Positions 8,377 through 18,314 of a DNA stretch of 56,908 nt are shown piece after piece. Positions within the stretch are counted from its first letter, which is position 1. Each line of letters opens with the position of its first letter. The translations under genes and the position numbers were made by a program. The DNA comes from Pseudomonadota bacterium (lineage in GTDB: Bacteria > Pseudomonadota > Alphaproteobacteria > Rhizobiales > Xanthobacteraceae): contig JAFEFL010000002.1 of NCBI GenBank assembly GCA_018240595.1, forward strand, positions 1 to 56,908, given 5' to 3'. Below the pieces are notes generated by a model, which was given only the letters and a program-made list of their open reading frames with translations, was not told where the DNA came from and searched no databases.

Positions 8377-9636
8377 ATGGACCGGTTGCTTCAGTTTCTA
8401 CTGAATACTTTTATTCGCCGCGGCAACTTCAAGGTCACGACGTCGCGCGGCACGGTTTTGACCTTCGGCGATGGCTCCGGGCCCCCGGTCGCGATCCGGC
8501 TGTCCACGCGAGCCGCCGAATGGGGGGTCATCCTCGATCCCGAACTCAAGTTCGGCGAAGCCTACATGGACGGTTCGCTCGTGGTCGAGCAAGGCTCAAT
8601 CGCCGACGTACTGTCGATCGCGCTCGGCCAGAAGAGCGAGCTGCCGCAATGGGCGCGGCCGCAATTTCTCATCCGCTTCCTGTGGCGCCGCATTCAGCAG
8701 TTCAACCCTCGCAAGCGGTCGCGGCAGAACGTGGCCCATCACTACGATCTCGACGGACGGCTCTATTCCCTCTTCCTCGACGCCGACCGGCAATATAGCT
8801 GCGCCTATTTCGAGCGGCCGGATCAGTCACTCGACGACGCCCAACTCGCCAAGAAGCGCCACCTGGCCGCCAAGCTGCGCCTGACTCACGACAAAAAGAA
8901 TCTGCGCATCCTCGACATCGGATGCGGCTGGGGCGGTCTCGGCCTCTACCTCGCGGAATTCGCCGGCGCGAACGTCACCGGGGTGACGCTGTCCGAGGAA
9001 CAGCACGCCATCGCCAATGAGCGCGCCATGGAGCGCGGCCTGAACGATCGCGCCGAGTTCCGCCTGCAGGACTACCGCGACATCAACGAACGGTTCGACC
9101 GTATCGTCTCGGTCGGCATGTTCGAACATGTCGGCGTCAACCACTTCGAGACTTACTTTAACAAAGCCGCCGAACTCCTGAAGGACGACGGTGTCATGGT
9201 GCTGCATGCAATCGGCCGTTCGGAAGGTCCGAGCGTCACCAATCCATGGATCGCCAAATACATCTTCCCCGGCGGCTACATCCCGTCGCTGTCCGAAGTG
9301 CTGCCGCGCATCGAGAAGTCGGGCCTCCTGGTCACCGACATCGAAATCCTGCGCCTGCATTACGCCGAGACGCTCAAACATTGGCGCGAGCGCTTCCTCG
9401 CCCACCGCGAGGAGGTCGAGCGCATCTACGACCAGCGCTTTGTCCGCATGTGGGAATTTTACCTGGCGGCGTCCGAGATGTCGTTCCGCGAGCAGAACAT
9501 GATGGTGTTCCAGATCCAGATGACCAAGCGTCAGGATGTGGTGCCGATGACCCGCGACTACATCATGAACGAAGAGCAGCGCTTCCGGGCGCTCGACGAC
9601 AAGCGGATGGCGCCGCTGCGGCTCGCCGGCGAATAA
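8377..9636 (+). CDS. Cyclopropane-fatty-acyl-phospholipid synthase family methyltransferase
   Basis: The 419-residue protein has a CFA-type N-terminal domain and a SAM-binding Rossmann domain with DIGCGWGGLGLYLAEF. The downstream GMFEHVGVNHFETYF and HAIGRSEGP...FPGGYIPSL segments are hallmarks of the family, which methylates unsaturated acyl chains of membrane phospholipids. The start MDRLLQFLLNTFIRRG was chosen because upstream in-frame sequence resembles non-coding leader. It is monocistronic with a terminator immediately after. The exact lipid substrate is not visible. Confidence 0.9.
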   Translation: MDRLLQFLLNTFIRRGNFKVTTSRGTVLTFGDGSGPPVAIRLSTRAAEWGVILDPELKFGEAYMDGSLVVEQGSIADVLSIALGQKSELPQWARPQFLIRFLWRRIQQFNPRKRSRQNVAHHYDLDGRLYSLFLDADRQYSCAYFERPDQSLDDAQLAKKRHLAAKLRLTHDKKNLRILDIGCGWGGLGLYLAEFAGANVTGVTLSEEQHAIANERAMERGLNDRAEFRLQDYRDINERFDRIVSVGMFEHVGVNHFETYFNKAAELLKDDGVMVLHAIGRSEGPSVTNPWIAKYIFPGGYIPSLSEVLPRIEKSGLLVTDIEILRLHYAETLKHWRERFLAHREEVERIYDQRFVRMWEFYLAASEMSFREQNMMVFQIQMTKRQDVVPMTRDYIMNEEQRFRALDDKRMAPLRLAGE

Positions 9637-9658
9637 CGCGGCCCCGTCGCTTTTCCGA

Positions 9659-9686
9659 GGCCGGCCGTAAACGGGCCGGCCTTTTT
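9659..9686 (+). terminator. Rho-independent terminator after the CFA-type gene
   Basis: GGCCGGCC (9659-9666) pairs with GGCCGGCC (9674-9681) around a 7-nt loop, followed by five Ts. It lies 22 bp after the stop codon. Confidence 0.85.
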
Positions 9687-9844
9687 GCCGCGCAACGCGT
9701 CAACTCATTTCGCCGCCCCTTCCAATTATCGGGGAAGGACTGTGGACAGCGGGGCTTTACGCGGAGGCGCCATCGCGTCGTCCGGGCGGGCTGGTTAAGC
9801 AATCGTGAACAAAAATTCGCCGCACAAGCGACCCAGCTAACGAT

Positions 9845-11347
9845 ATGGCCCCCTTCGAATCAGCCCTGCGCAAACCGGTCGAGCAGCCGGACCCGCATTA
9901 CCGCACCGCACCGCACAACATCGAGGCGGAACAGGCCCTTTTGGGCGCGATCCTGATCAACAACGAAGCCTTTTACCGGGTCTCGGACTTCCTCAAGGCC
10001 GAACATTTCTTCGAACCGATCCACACCCAGATCTACCAGATCGCCGGCGACCTGATCCGCGCCGGCAAGGTGGCCACCCCGGTCACGGCCAAGACTTTCC
10101 TCGACGCCAGCCTCACCGTTCAAGGCCTGACGCTCAGCCAGTACCTCGCCCGGCTCGCCGCCGAGGCGACGACCATCATCAACGCCGAGGACTACGGCCG
10201 CACCATCTACGACCTGTCGATCCGACGCGACCTGATCAAGGTCGGCGAGGACATGGTCAATGTCGCCTACGACGCGCCGGTCGATTTCGCGCCGCGCGAG
10301 CAGATCGAGGATGCCGAGCGCAAGCTGTTCGAACTCGCCGAGGTTGGCCGCTACGACGGCGGCTTCCAGCGCTTCGGCCAGGCCCTCACCACGGCGGTCG
10401 ACATGGCCGCCCACGCCTATCAACGCGACGGCAAGCTGTCGGGCCTGTCGACCGGCCTGCCCGACCTCGACCGTATGATGGGCGGCCTGCAGCCCTCAGA
10501 CTTGATCGTGCTCGCCGGCCGTCCCGGCATGGGCAAGTCGTCTCTGGCAACCAACATCGGCTACAACATCGCCAAGGCCTATGTCGGCGAGGTCAAGCCG
10601 GACGGGCATATGCACGCGGTGAACGGCGGCGTCGTCGGCTTCTTCTCGCTCGAAATGTCGGCCGAACAGCTCGCCACCCGTATCATCGCCGAACAGACCG
10701 GCATTCCGTCGAACCAGATCCGCCGCGGCTCGATCGGCGAGGCCGATTTCGAGCGGCTGAAAGACGCCTCGATCGAGATGCAGAACATTCCGTTCTTCAT
10801 CGACGAGACCGGCGGCCTGTCGATCGCGCAACTGACGGCGCGGGCGCGGCGCTTGAAGCGCCAGCGCGGCCTCGACTTCCTGATCATCGACTACTTGCAG
10901 CTCCTCACCGGCTCATCGAAGCGCTCGAGCGAGAACCGCGTGCAGGAGATCACCGAAATCACCACCAAGCTGAAGGCTCTGGCCAAGGAGCTCAACGTTC
11001 CGGTCATGGCGCTGTCGCAGCTCTCGCGTCAGGTCGAAAGCCGCGAGGACAAGCGGCCGCAGCTCTCGGACCTGCGTGAATCGGGCTCCATCGAGCAGGA
11101 CGCCGACGTGGTGATGTTCGTGTACCGCGAAGAATATTACCACGTGATGCGTAAACCGCTCGAAAGCGACCGCGAGAAGTTCGCGGCGTGGATGGCGGAA
11201 GGCGACAAGGTCGGTGGCAAGGCCGAGTGCATCATCGGCAAGCAGCGTCACGGCCCGACCGGCACGGTCGAGCTCGGCTTCGACGGCGCCATCACCAAGT
11301 TCTTCTCCCTCGCCCCGGCCGACCACCTGCCGGAGAGGATGGAGTAG
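9845..11347 (+). CDS. dnaB: Replicative DNA helicase DnaB
   Basis: Hexameric 5'-3' helicase of the replication fork. The 500-residue protein has the N-terminal collar domain (PHNIEAEQALLGAIL, about 23-37) and a RecA-like ATPase domain with Walker A AGRPGMGKSS at 224-233 and Walker B FLIIDYLQLL. The LSQLSRQVESREDKRPQLSDL segment with the following Arg finger region is typical, as is the C-terminal KQRHGPTGTVELGF. Rhizobial genomes commonly place it close to rplI and before alr/radA. No intein or truncation. Confidence 0.98.
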   Translation: MAPFESALRKPVEQPDPHYRTAPHNIEAEQALLGAILINNEAFYRVSDFLKAEHFFEPIHTQIYQIAGDLIRAGKVATPVTAKTFLDASLTVQGLTLSQYLARLAAEATTIINAEDYGRTIYDLSIRRDLIKVGEDMVNVAYDAPVDFAPREQIEDAERKLFELAEVGRYDGGFQRFGQALTTAVDMAAHAYQRDGKLSGLSTGLPDLDRMMGGLQPSDLIVLAGRPGMGKSSLATNIGYNIAKAYVGEVKPDGHMHAVNGGVVGFFSLEMSAEQLATRIIAEQTGIPSNQIRRGSIGEADFERLKDASIEMQNIPFFIDETGGLSIAQLTARARRLKRQRGLDFLIIDYLQLLTGSSKRSSENRVQEITEITTKLKALAKELNVPVMALSQLSRQVESREDKRPQLSDLRESGSIEQDADVVMFVYREEYYHVMRKPLESDREKFAAWMAEGDKVGGKAECIIGKQRHGPTGTVELGFDGAITKFFSLAPADHLPERME

Positions 11348-11410
11348 TCGAACACACTTCCCCGTGCTCACGCCCGGCGCTAGGCTCGCACACAATAAGA
11401 AGCGTGCGGG

Positions 11411-13051
11411 ATGGAAATGGACACTTTCGATTACGTGATTGTCGGCGCGGGTTCCGCCGGCAGTGTGCTCGCCAACCGGCTGAGCGAAGACCGCAATGTC
11501 ACGATCTGCGTGCTCGAGGCCGGCCCCGCCGACTGGCATCCCTACATTCACCTGCCCGCCGGCTTCATCAAGACGTTCTACAACAAGAGCATCAACTGGT
11601 GTTATTCGCAGGAGCCCGGCGACTACACCAACGGCCGCCGTATCTTCTCGCCGCGCGGCAAGACGCTCGGCGGCTCGTCCTCGATCAACGGCCACATCTA
11701 TAACCGCGGCCAGCGGGGCGACTTCGACACCTGGGCGCAATACGGCAATCGCGGCTGGGGCTATGCCGACGTCCTGCCCTACTTCAAGCGCATGGAGCGC
11801 CGCATCGGCGACGGCGACGCCACCTTCCGCGGCCGCGGCGGCGAACTCACCGTCACCGACATCGACTGGCGCGATCCGCTGTGCGAAGCGTTCATCGCAG
11901 GCGCCGTCAGCCTCGGCATTCCGCGCAACCCTGACTACAATGGCATAACCCAGGAAGGCGTCGCCTACGCGCAGCGCACCATCCACAACGGACGGCGGAT
12001 CAGCGCCGCTATCGCGTTCCTGCATCCGGCGATGAAGCGCGGTAATGTCACCGTGCGCACCCACGCCCACGCCACCGCGATCACCTTCGACGGCAAGCGC
12101 GCCACCGGCGTGCGCTATTCGGTTGGCGGCCGCGGCGGCGAGACAATGGAAGTGCGCGCCCGCAAGGAAGTCATCCTCTCGGGCGGCTCCTATAATTCGC
12201 CGCAGTTGCTGCAACTGTCCGGCGTCGGCCCGGCGGCGCTGCTGCAATCGCACGGCATCGCGGTGAAGCACGACCTGCCCGGTGTCGGCGAAGGCTTGCA
12301 GGATCACTACGCGCCGCGTTCGGTGGCGCGCGTCAAGAACGTCAAGACCATCAACGAACGCGCGCGCGGCCTGAACCTCGCCATGGAAGCCCTGCGCTGG
12401 GCGACGACGCGGCGCGGCATCCTCGCCCTGTCGCCGACGCTGGTTTACTGCTTCTGGCATTCCGGCGAGACCGCCGAGACATCGGACCTGCAACTCACCT
12501 TCACGCCGGCGAGCTACATGGAAGGCGAGCAAGGCAAGCTCGAGCGCGAGCCCGGTGTCTCGGTCGCGGCCTGGCAGCAGCGGCCTGAAGCGCGCGGCTA
12601 TGTGCGCCTGCGTTCCAGCGATCCGTTCGAGCCGCCGATCATCCAGACCAATTATCTCGGCCACGAGCTCGATCGCCGCGTCACCATCGCCGGAATGAAG
12701 CTGGCACGCCGCCTACTCTCCTCCGCGCCGATGCGGCCCTATTACGATTACGAGGAGTTCCCCGGGCCGAAGGTGCAGAGCGACGATGAATTCCTGCACG
12801 CGGCGACGCAACGCGCGCAGACCACGTTCCACCCCGGTTGCACCTGCCGCATGGGCCCGGCGACCGACAAGTCGGCCGTGGTCGACGATCAGTTGCGCGT
12901 CCATGGCCTCGAAGGCTTGCGCGTGGTCGATGCCTCGATCATGCCGCGCATGATCTCGGCCAACCTCAACGCCTCGACCCTGATGATCGCCGACAAGGCC
13001 TCCGACATGGTGCGCGGCCACGCCGCGCCGGAAGCCGCCATCATCCCATGA
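11411..13051 (+). CDS. GMC family FAD-dependent oxidoreductase (choline dehydrogenase-like)
   Basis: The 546-residue protein has the dinucleotide-binding motif IVGAGSAGSVLANRLSE near the N-terminus, the GMC signature GGSSSINGHIYNRG, and the C-terminal catalytic region with FHPGCTCRMG and NLNASTLMIADKASDM. It would oxidise an alcohol using FAD; the substrate cannot be told from sequence and it is not part of a betaine operon here. It begins 60 bp after dnaB; ATGs at 11411 and 11417 are equally possible starts. Confidence 0.93.
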   Translation: MEMDTFDYVIVGAGSAGSVLANRLSEDRNVTICVLEAGPADWHPYIHLPAGFIKTFYNKSINWCYSQEPGDYTNGRRIFSPRGKTLGGSSSINGHIYNRGQRGDFDTWAQYGNRGWGYADVLPYFKRMERRIGDGDATFRGRGGELTVTDIDWRDPLCEAFIAGAVSLGIPRNPDYNGITQEGVAYAQRTIHNGRRISAAIAFLHPAMKRGNVTVRTHAHATAITFDGKRATGVRYSVGGRGGETMEVRARKEVILSGGSYNSPQLLQLSGVGPAALLQSHGIAVKHDLPGVGEGLQDHYAPRSVARVKNVKTINERARGLNLAMEALRWATTRRGILALSPTLVYCFWHSGETAETSDLQLTFTPASYMEGEQGKLEREPGVSVAAWQQRPEARGYVRLRSSDPFEPPIIQTNYLGHELDRRVTIAGMKLARRLLSSAPMRPYYDYEEFPGPKVQSDDEFLHAATQRAQTTFHPGCTCRMGPATDKSAVVDDQLRVHGLEGLRVVDASIMPRMISANLNASTLMIADKASDMVRGHAAPEAAIIP

Positions 13052-13115
13052 CGGCTGTGCCGGCGCGGCTGAGGAACGGGCAACGAAGCGAGCGTGCCGT
13101 TCCCGTTCGGAAAGC

Positions 13116-13361
13116 CTAGCGGATCTTGAGAAGCGGGTCGCGCAACAGCCCCGCGCGGATATTGAGATCCGGATCGGTGCCGAGATATTCGCCGTACGAA
13201 TAGACATCCGGGCTCGAGGCTCGGGCCATCGCCTCGGTGCCCTGTCCGCGATAGGCCGACGACGCGTAGCTGTCCGCGACTTTCGGCTGATGCATGGTTT
13301 TCGCCGTGGCCGTCGAAAACGAAGCGGCGGCGAGCAGAATGGCGATCGCAAACTTTTGCAT
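13116..13361 (-). CDS. Small secreted hypothetical protein (81 aa)
   Basis: A signal peptide MQKFAIAILLAAASFSTATA is followed by about 60 residues ending DPDLNIRAGLLRDPLLKIR. The start is supported by GGAGA seven bases upstream. The mature part contains SYGEYLGTDPD and no cysteine; it resembles small periplasmic proteins seen in Bradyrhizobium relatives, function unknown. It stands alone between the GMC gene and the XRE regulator. Confidence 0.7.
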   Translation of the reverse strand: MQKFAIAILLAAASFSTATAKTMHQPKVADSYASSAYRGQGTEAMARASSPDVYSYGEYLGTDPDLNIRAGLLRDPLLKIR

Positions 13362-13487
13362 GGGTATCTCCTTCAAATGGTCAACAGCGTGTCACTGTCG
13401 AAGGAGAGATCGAAAAGCGGCCTGCTTTATTCCGCGAAACGACGCGGGCCTGCGGCCGCATCCATCACAATGACTTGAGCGCCAGTC

Positions 13488-13889
13488 CTATAACGCGACG
13501 GTCGACGCTGGCACGCGCAAGGCCGACCCTCGCCTCTCGTGGACGGGCCGCGCCGCCACCTTGTTCCTGCCGGGCACGGCACAGCGCTTGTCGATGACCG
13601 AAGCCGGCACGGTGACGGCTACACATCCGTCGGCGCCGTATTCGACCCGGACGCCGGCCTTTCTGAGCAACCCTTCCATCGCCAGCATCGTCGTCCGGCG
13701 CGGTTCGCAATGGCCGAGTTCGATCCGGTTGATTGAGCGTTGCGTCATGCCAAGCAGGCGCGCCAGATCGCACTGGTTCCAGCCGAGAGCTGCCCTGGCC
13801 ATGCGGACATAGACCGCGAAGGCGGACGGATGGTCCGAGCGATGAGCCGCAAGCGCGCTGGTGCGCCATTCCGGCAGAGGATGGGACAT
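13488..13889 (-). CDS. XRE-family helix-turn-helix regulator
   Basis: The 133-residue protein contains an HTH at about residues 29-75 (GWNQCDLARLLGMTQRSINRIE), the Cro/CI type. The rest (VRVEYGADGCVAVTV then a basic tail) resembles short chromosomal XRE regulators. The start at MSHPLPEW has a GGAGG ribosome binding site. It lies just downstream of the truncated porin on the same strand, in a segment that also carries an integrase. Target genes are unknown. Confidence 0.8.
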   Translation of the reverse strand: MSHPLPEWRTSALAAHRSDHPSAFAVYVRMARAALGWNQCDLARLLGMTQRSINRIELGHCEPRRTTMLAMEGLLRKAGVRVEYGADGCVAVTVPASVIDKRCAVPGRNKVAARPVHERRGSALRVPASTVAL

Positions 13890-13978
13890 CGTGAAACCTC
13901 CATCTCGCGCAACAACGTCAAGCTGAGGGCCCCCGGCGGCAATGCCGCCGGGAGCTTTGTCGAGAAGGTCTCGCACCA

Positions 13979-15256
13979 TCACGGATAGAAATTCCGCTGC
14001 GCGCGGAAAATGCCGGACCACCAGTTGTTGTCGCCGATGCTGGCGCCGCTGAAGGCCGTCTGCTGCGAGTTGTACATAACCTCGATGCTCAGATCGAGGT
14101 TGGCGACCGGCGTCCAAACCGTGCGCGAACCGAGTTGCCAGTACGACCAGTTGGCGGACGAACCAACGTCGGTGCCTGCGGCGGCAAGCTGCAGCGACGC
14201 GCTGGCAGCCGCCGAGTAGCGCAGCTTGCCGTAAGCGCCATACAGCGAGCTCTTGAGATTCGGCACCCAGAAGTGCTCGAAGCCGCCGGTGATCGACCAG
14301 CCTTCCGTCAGATCGGCCGTCGCGCCCGTCCCGGTCAAGACCGCATCCCAGCCAGGGCCGTAGCTCGTAATGCCGCCCTGCTTGGTGGTGTTGCCTTGCG
14401 CGACACCGCTGCCGACATAGTCGATCGCGCCCTTGCCATAGGTGAACTGCGTGACGATGTAGTCGCCCTTGCCGAGCATCGGCAGGTTGACCTTCACGCC
14501 GGCGCCGAGCGCATAGCCGACTTTGTCGGACGGATCGGAAGCGACGCCGAAGTTGACCTGATGCGCGGCGCCCATGATCTGGGCCGAACCCCAGGCCTGG
14601 TCGATGCGCAGGTTGCCGACGATGTCGGGCATAGACTGGCCGCCGCCGGCGTTCAACTGGGTATCGGCATTCTTCACGCCCTCGGCGACGCCGAGCGTGG
14701 TGGCGATGCCGAGCCGGTGGCCGTTGTTGTTCTCGGCCGCGATCGAAGCCGACAGGCCGTTACCGAGCTGCGCGGTGTAACCGAACACCTCGACGCCGCT
14801 GCCGGCATAGACCGAGCCCCACACGTTCGTCTGGTTCGAATAGGAGTCGTTGTCGAAGTCGAAGAACGACGCGGTCTTGCCGGCGGTGAAACCGGCCCAC
14901 TGGATGAACGCCCACTGATTGTAGAGACGGTTGTAGGGCGTCGCGCCAGCAGCGTTGGACGGGTTGGACGAGCCGGCATAGCCGCCGCCGGCGCTATTGT
15001 CGTCGGTGGCCGCGATCATGGCGGAGGCCCGCAAGGTGCCGTAGGCCGTCTGCGAACGGACATCCCACGTGGTCGCGATGCGCGTGCGCCAATGGTTGGT
15101 ATTGTAGGTGCGTGCATCGTGGTCGGCGAAGTTCGGCGTGAACGAACCCGACGCATTGAAGTCGACCTCGGCCCGCATATAGCCGCCGATCTTGATGCAG
15201 GTATCCGTGCCGGGGATGTAGTAGAAACCGGCACCATAGAGACTGCAGATCTTCAC
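13979..15256 (-). pseudogene. Porin, 5'-truncated (no signal peptide)
   Basis: The 425 codons encode a Bradyrhizobium-type outer membrane porin from YVKICSLYGAGFYYIPGTDT through the C-terminal FRAQRNFYP, whose final aromatic-x-x residues suit outer membrane assembly. Full-length relatives begin with a signal peptide and an ADLPVKAKP-like stretch before YVKICSLYG. Here the frame upstream reads only KAGRLRQYVKIC back to a TGA, and no other frame offers a signal sequence in the next 100 bases. The first usable start (GTG, 15256) would make a cytoplasmic product. The gene is therefore most likely broken at its 5' end; the integrase gene lies 300 bp away on the same side. Confidence 0.72.
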
Positions 15257-15491
15257 GTACTGTCGTAGCCTGCCGGCTTTTCACTCGTACGCTCGCCAAA
15301 TCTCAAACGAATTCAAAGGCCGCACCCGGCGCGCCTCGATGCCTTGGCCATATCCGCCATCGCCGGAGATCGGCAAACGCTAGGCGCTTTGCGATTTGCA
15401 GGGCCTTGTCGCGTCGATACTTGAAAGGCCATCGGATGCGCCACGCCAGTCACCGGCGCTCGGGATAGGCTGGGCGCTTGCCCCGAGGCAC

Positions 15492-15524
15492 AAAAAAATT
15501 CGGCGGCATCGATGCAGCCGCCGA
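15492..15524 (-). terminator. Rho-independent terminator after the integrase
   Basis: On the minus strand TCGGCGGC (15517-15524) pairs with GCCGCCGA (15500-15507) around a 9-nt loop, followed by ATTTTTTTG. It lies 30 bp after the integrase stop codon and separates the integrase from the porin remnant. Confidence 0.85.
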
Positions 15525-15554
15525 CTTAAACAGCATGAAAGACGATGGTGCGGA

Positions 15555-16748
15555 CTAGCGGATCGGCGCCGGGTCCACCGCCGCTGTCAAAGCAGACGGC
15601 ATCGCGACGATACCGTCCACGATCTCGGTCGCCTGCGCCAATGTTTCGGACACGAGATGCGCGTAACGCTGCGTGGTGCGCGTATTGGCATGGCCGAGGA
15701 GATGTTGCACGACGTACAGCGACACGCCTTCGTTGACCAGGAAACTGGCAAAGGAGTGCCGCAGGTCATGCAAGCGCACGTCGCTCAAATTCGCCCGGTC
15801 GCGGATGCGCCGCCAGGGAAACCACAGCGACGGCGACGGCCGGCCGGTGACGGCCGATGGAAAAATGAAAGTGTTGACGTCCCGGCCGGGCAGTTGCTTC
15901 AGCAATTCCATCGCCGCCGGGCTGAGCGCGATCCAGCGCGGCTTGCCGGACTTCGACAGCGGCACGTAAAGCTTGCGCTCCTTCCAGCGCACGTGCTCCC
16001 ACCTCGCCTGCGTGATTTCGTTGCGCCGCCCACCGGTCAGCAACAACAACAGGATGGCGTTCGCCGCCGTGACGTTTTCGTCAGCGGCGATCGAGGCCAC
16101 TAGCCCTTGCGCCTCCTCCTTGGTCAGGAAGCGACTGCGCTGGACCTCCGGCCCCATCTCGATGCCGGCGGTCGGGTTCGCCGCCACGCCAGGCACGCGC
16201 CACTTCACCGCGAGATTGTAGAGATAGCGCAGGATCACGACGACACGGTTCGAGGTGCCGGCCGCATAGCCGCGCTCGCGCATGCGCGTAACGACCTCAA
16301 CGATATGATCAGGCGTAATTTCATCGAGCGCCAGCTTGCCGAGCAGCGGCAGCGCGTGCAGACGCAGGATGGTTTCGTCGGTCCGCCAACTTCGCTTGTA
16401 GGTGGCGATGAACGGCAGATAGCGGTCGCGCACGAAGTCAGCCAGAACCGGAATCGCCCGCAACTCCTGACGGCGCTGCTGCGGATCCTCGCCGAGCACG
16501 GCGCGGGCAAAAACCGAACGCGCCTTGCGGCGCGCCTGATCGGCCGTCAGGACATCGGCGCGGCCCACCTTGAACTGGCGTTCGCGGCCGCGCTCGTCAC
16601 GATATCGCTGATAGTAGGTCTTGCGGCCCGAGCTGCGCACTTCGAGCAGGAAGCCCTTTTGCTGCGCGTCGAAAAAATCGACCTTCGCCTGGCCGTCCGG
16701 ACAAGCGGCTTTCTTCGCAAACGACGCACTCAACTCGACCACCGGCAC
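15555..16748 (-). CDS. Tyrosine-type site-specific integrase
   Basis: The 397-residue protein has the DUF4102-like N-terminal arm domain (FFDAQQKGFLLEVRSSGRKTYYQRYRD), a SAM-like core-binding domain (about 100-195) and the catalytic domain with Arg241 (TGGRRNEI), Lys266, His327-x-x-Arg330 (HDLRHSFAS), His353 (LLGHANTRTTQRYAH) and the nucleophile Tyr362. All catalytic positions are present, so it is likely active. The start is GTG. No tRNA gene, excisionase or phage gene is adjacent, so it may be the remnant of a lost or very small element. Confidence 0.93.
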   Translation of the reverse strand: MPVVELSASFAKKAACPDGQAKVDFFDAQQKGFLLEVRSSGRKTYYQRYRDERGRERQFKVGRADVLTADQARRKARSVFARAVLGEDPQQRRQELRAIPVLADFVRDRYLPFIATYKRSWRTDETILRLHALPLLGKLALDEITPDHIVEVVTRMRERGYAAGTSNRVVVILRYLYNLAVKWRVPGVAANPTAGIEMGPEVQRSRFLTKEEAQGLVASIAADENVTAANAILLLLLTGGRRNEITQARWEHVRWKERKLYVPLSKSGKPRWIALSPAAMELLKQLPGRDVNTFIFPSAVTGRPSPSLWFPWRRIRDRANLSDVRLHDLRHSFASFLVNEGVSLYVVQHLLGHANTRTTQRYAHLVSETLAQATEIVDGIVAMPSALTAAVDPAPIR

Positions 16749-17114
16749 GAAACTTCGCTTTCCCTGTCCGAAAGTTATTTATTGCGACATTGTCGCGGCG
16801 CTATCGGCTCGCTGGAGCCATGATCGATCCAATTTCAAATTTATTCCCGCGTCAACGACACGACGTCGTCCGTTCTTTCCGAAAAACTTCGATGACCGCC
16901 GTTTGTCGCGAGAATCATCGCGTTGATTTTCAAGCCGGAGTTTGGCGCCATGTCGCAATTGACGTCGTTGCAAATTCACGGTCGCGCCGCGCCACGGGAC
17001 GAACAATATTTTCCGCTTCGGGAATATCGCGCGCCGTCGACCGATCAGGTTCTCTTGCTTTCGCGCCGCAACTTGCGGCTGGACGCCCGGTGGCCGGGGC
17101 GCTAAATCGTCCCC
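16749..17114. other. Integrase-alr intergenic region
   Basis: These 366 bases are more AT-rich than their surroundings. A 51-codon frame from ATG 16950 to 17105 has no recognisable similarity or good ribosome binding site, and I do not call it. The integrase promoter should lie here, reading leftwards, and the alr promoter, reading rightwards. No att-like repeat matching the porin side was found by eye. Confidence 0.4.
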
Positions 17115-18290
17115 ATGGCCACGATTGACCTCATCGACGCCGCCCCACCGGTGGACGCCAGCATCGTCTCGAAAGACGGCCCTCCGGCCGATCAGGCGGG
17201 CGGCATCCTGACCATCGATCTTGGCGCGCTTGTCGACAACTGGCGCGCGCTCGGCCGCCGCGCCATGCCGGCGGAATGCGCGGCGGTGGTCAAGGCGAAT
17301 GCCTATGGGCTGGGCATCGAGCAGGTCGTGCCGGCGCTCGCCAAGGCTGGCTGCAAGACATTCTTCGTCGCCGACCTCTCCGAAGCCCGCCGCGTGCGCG
17401 CGGTGGCGCCTGACGCCGCGATCTACGTGCTCAGCGGCCTGATGCCGAACACCGGCCCGGCCTTCGCCGACATCAAGGCGCGCCCGGTCATCAACTCGAC
17501 GGTCGAGCTCGCCGAATGGGACGCCTTCGTCGCCGCCTCCGGCTGGCGCGGCGGCGCGGCGCTCCATGTCGACACCGGCATGAACAGGCTCGGCGTGTCG
17601 ATCAACGATGCGGCGGCGCTGGCGCCGCGCATCCGCGCCGAGAACCACGGCATTCATCTGCTGATGAGCCACTTCGCCTGCGCCGACGAGCCGGAGCATC
17701 CGCTCAACGACAAGCAGATCAAGCTGTTCCGCGAAGTGCGCCTGCTTTATCGCGGCATCCCGTCGTCGTTGTCGAATTCATCCGGCATCTTCCTGAGCGA
17801 TGCGGCGCATTGCGACGTGGTGCGGCCGGGCGTCGCGCTCTATGGCGTCAATCCAACGCCGGGCAAACCCAACCCGATGCGGCCGGTGGTCGGCCTCAAG
17901 GTGCGCGTCGTGCAGGTGCGACATGTCACGCGCGGCGAAACCGTCGGTTACAGCGGCACCTGGACGGCGGGGCGCGCGACGCGCGTCGCCGTGATCGCCG
18001 CCGGTTATGCCGATGGCTATCTGCGCGCCTCGAGCACCACCGATGAAACGCCGGGCGGCGCGGCCATCGTCGCTGGCAAGCGCTGCCCGCTGGCCGGCCG
18101 CGTCTCCATGGATCTGTCGACGGTCGATGTCTCCGAGCTGCCGGAAGGCGCGGTCCGCCGCGGCGAGATGGTGACCCTGATCGGCGACGGCCTCACCCTC
18201 GACGAGGTCGCCCGCGGCGCCTCGACCATCGGCTACGAGGTGCTCACCAGCCTCGGCCGGCGGTACCACCGGGTGTATGTGAAGGACTGA
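17115..18290 (+). CDS. alr: Alanine racemase
   Basis: PLP enzyme that makes D-alanine for peptidoglycan. The 391-residue protein has an N-terminal TIM barrel with the PLP lysine Lys60 in AVVKANAYGLG, HVDTGMNRLG in the barrel, and the C-terminal beta domain with the catalytic tyrosine in ETVGYSGTW and GRVSMD. The first 30 residues are a non-conserved extension; a GTG or ATG further in would be possible but none fits better. It precedes radA, a common order in Hyphomicrobiales. Confidence 0.96.
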   Translation: MATIDLIDAAPPVDASIVSKDGPPADQAGGILTIDLGALVDNWRALGRRAMPAECAAVVKANAYGLGIEQVVPALAKAGCKTFFVADLSEARRVRAVAPDAAIYVLSGLMPNTGPAFADIKARPVINSTVELAEWDAFVAASGWRGGAALHVDTGMNRLGVSINDAAALAPRIRAENHGIHLLMSHFACADEPEHPLNDKQIKLFREVRLLYRGIPSSLSNSSGIFLSDAAHCDVVRPGVALYGVNPTPGKPNPMRPVVGLKVRVVQVRHVTRGETVGYSGTWTAGRATRVAVIAAGYADGYLRASSTTDETPGGAAIVAGKRCPLAGRVSMDLSTVDVSELPEGAVRRGEMVTLIGDGLTLDEVARGASTIGYEVLTSLGRRYHRVYVKD

Positions 18291-18314
18291 TCGCCTTCAT
18301 ACCTCAGCAAGAAT

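Noticed and set aside
10913..12664. 583-codon open frame on the minus strand
   Set aside because: It is antisense to dnaB and the GMC oxidoreductase, both fully supported; it is Ala/Arg/Gly/Val-rich with no family motif, as expected of high-GC shadows.
15555..17115. tRNA or attachment site at the integrase
   Set aside because: No tRNA cloverleaf or TTCGAATCC-like arm was found near either end, and no direct repeat could be established by eye.
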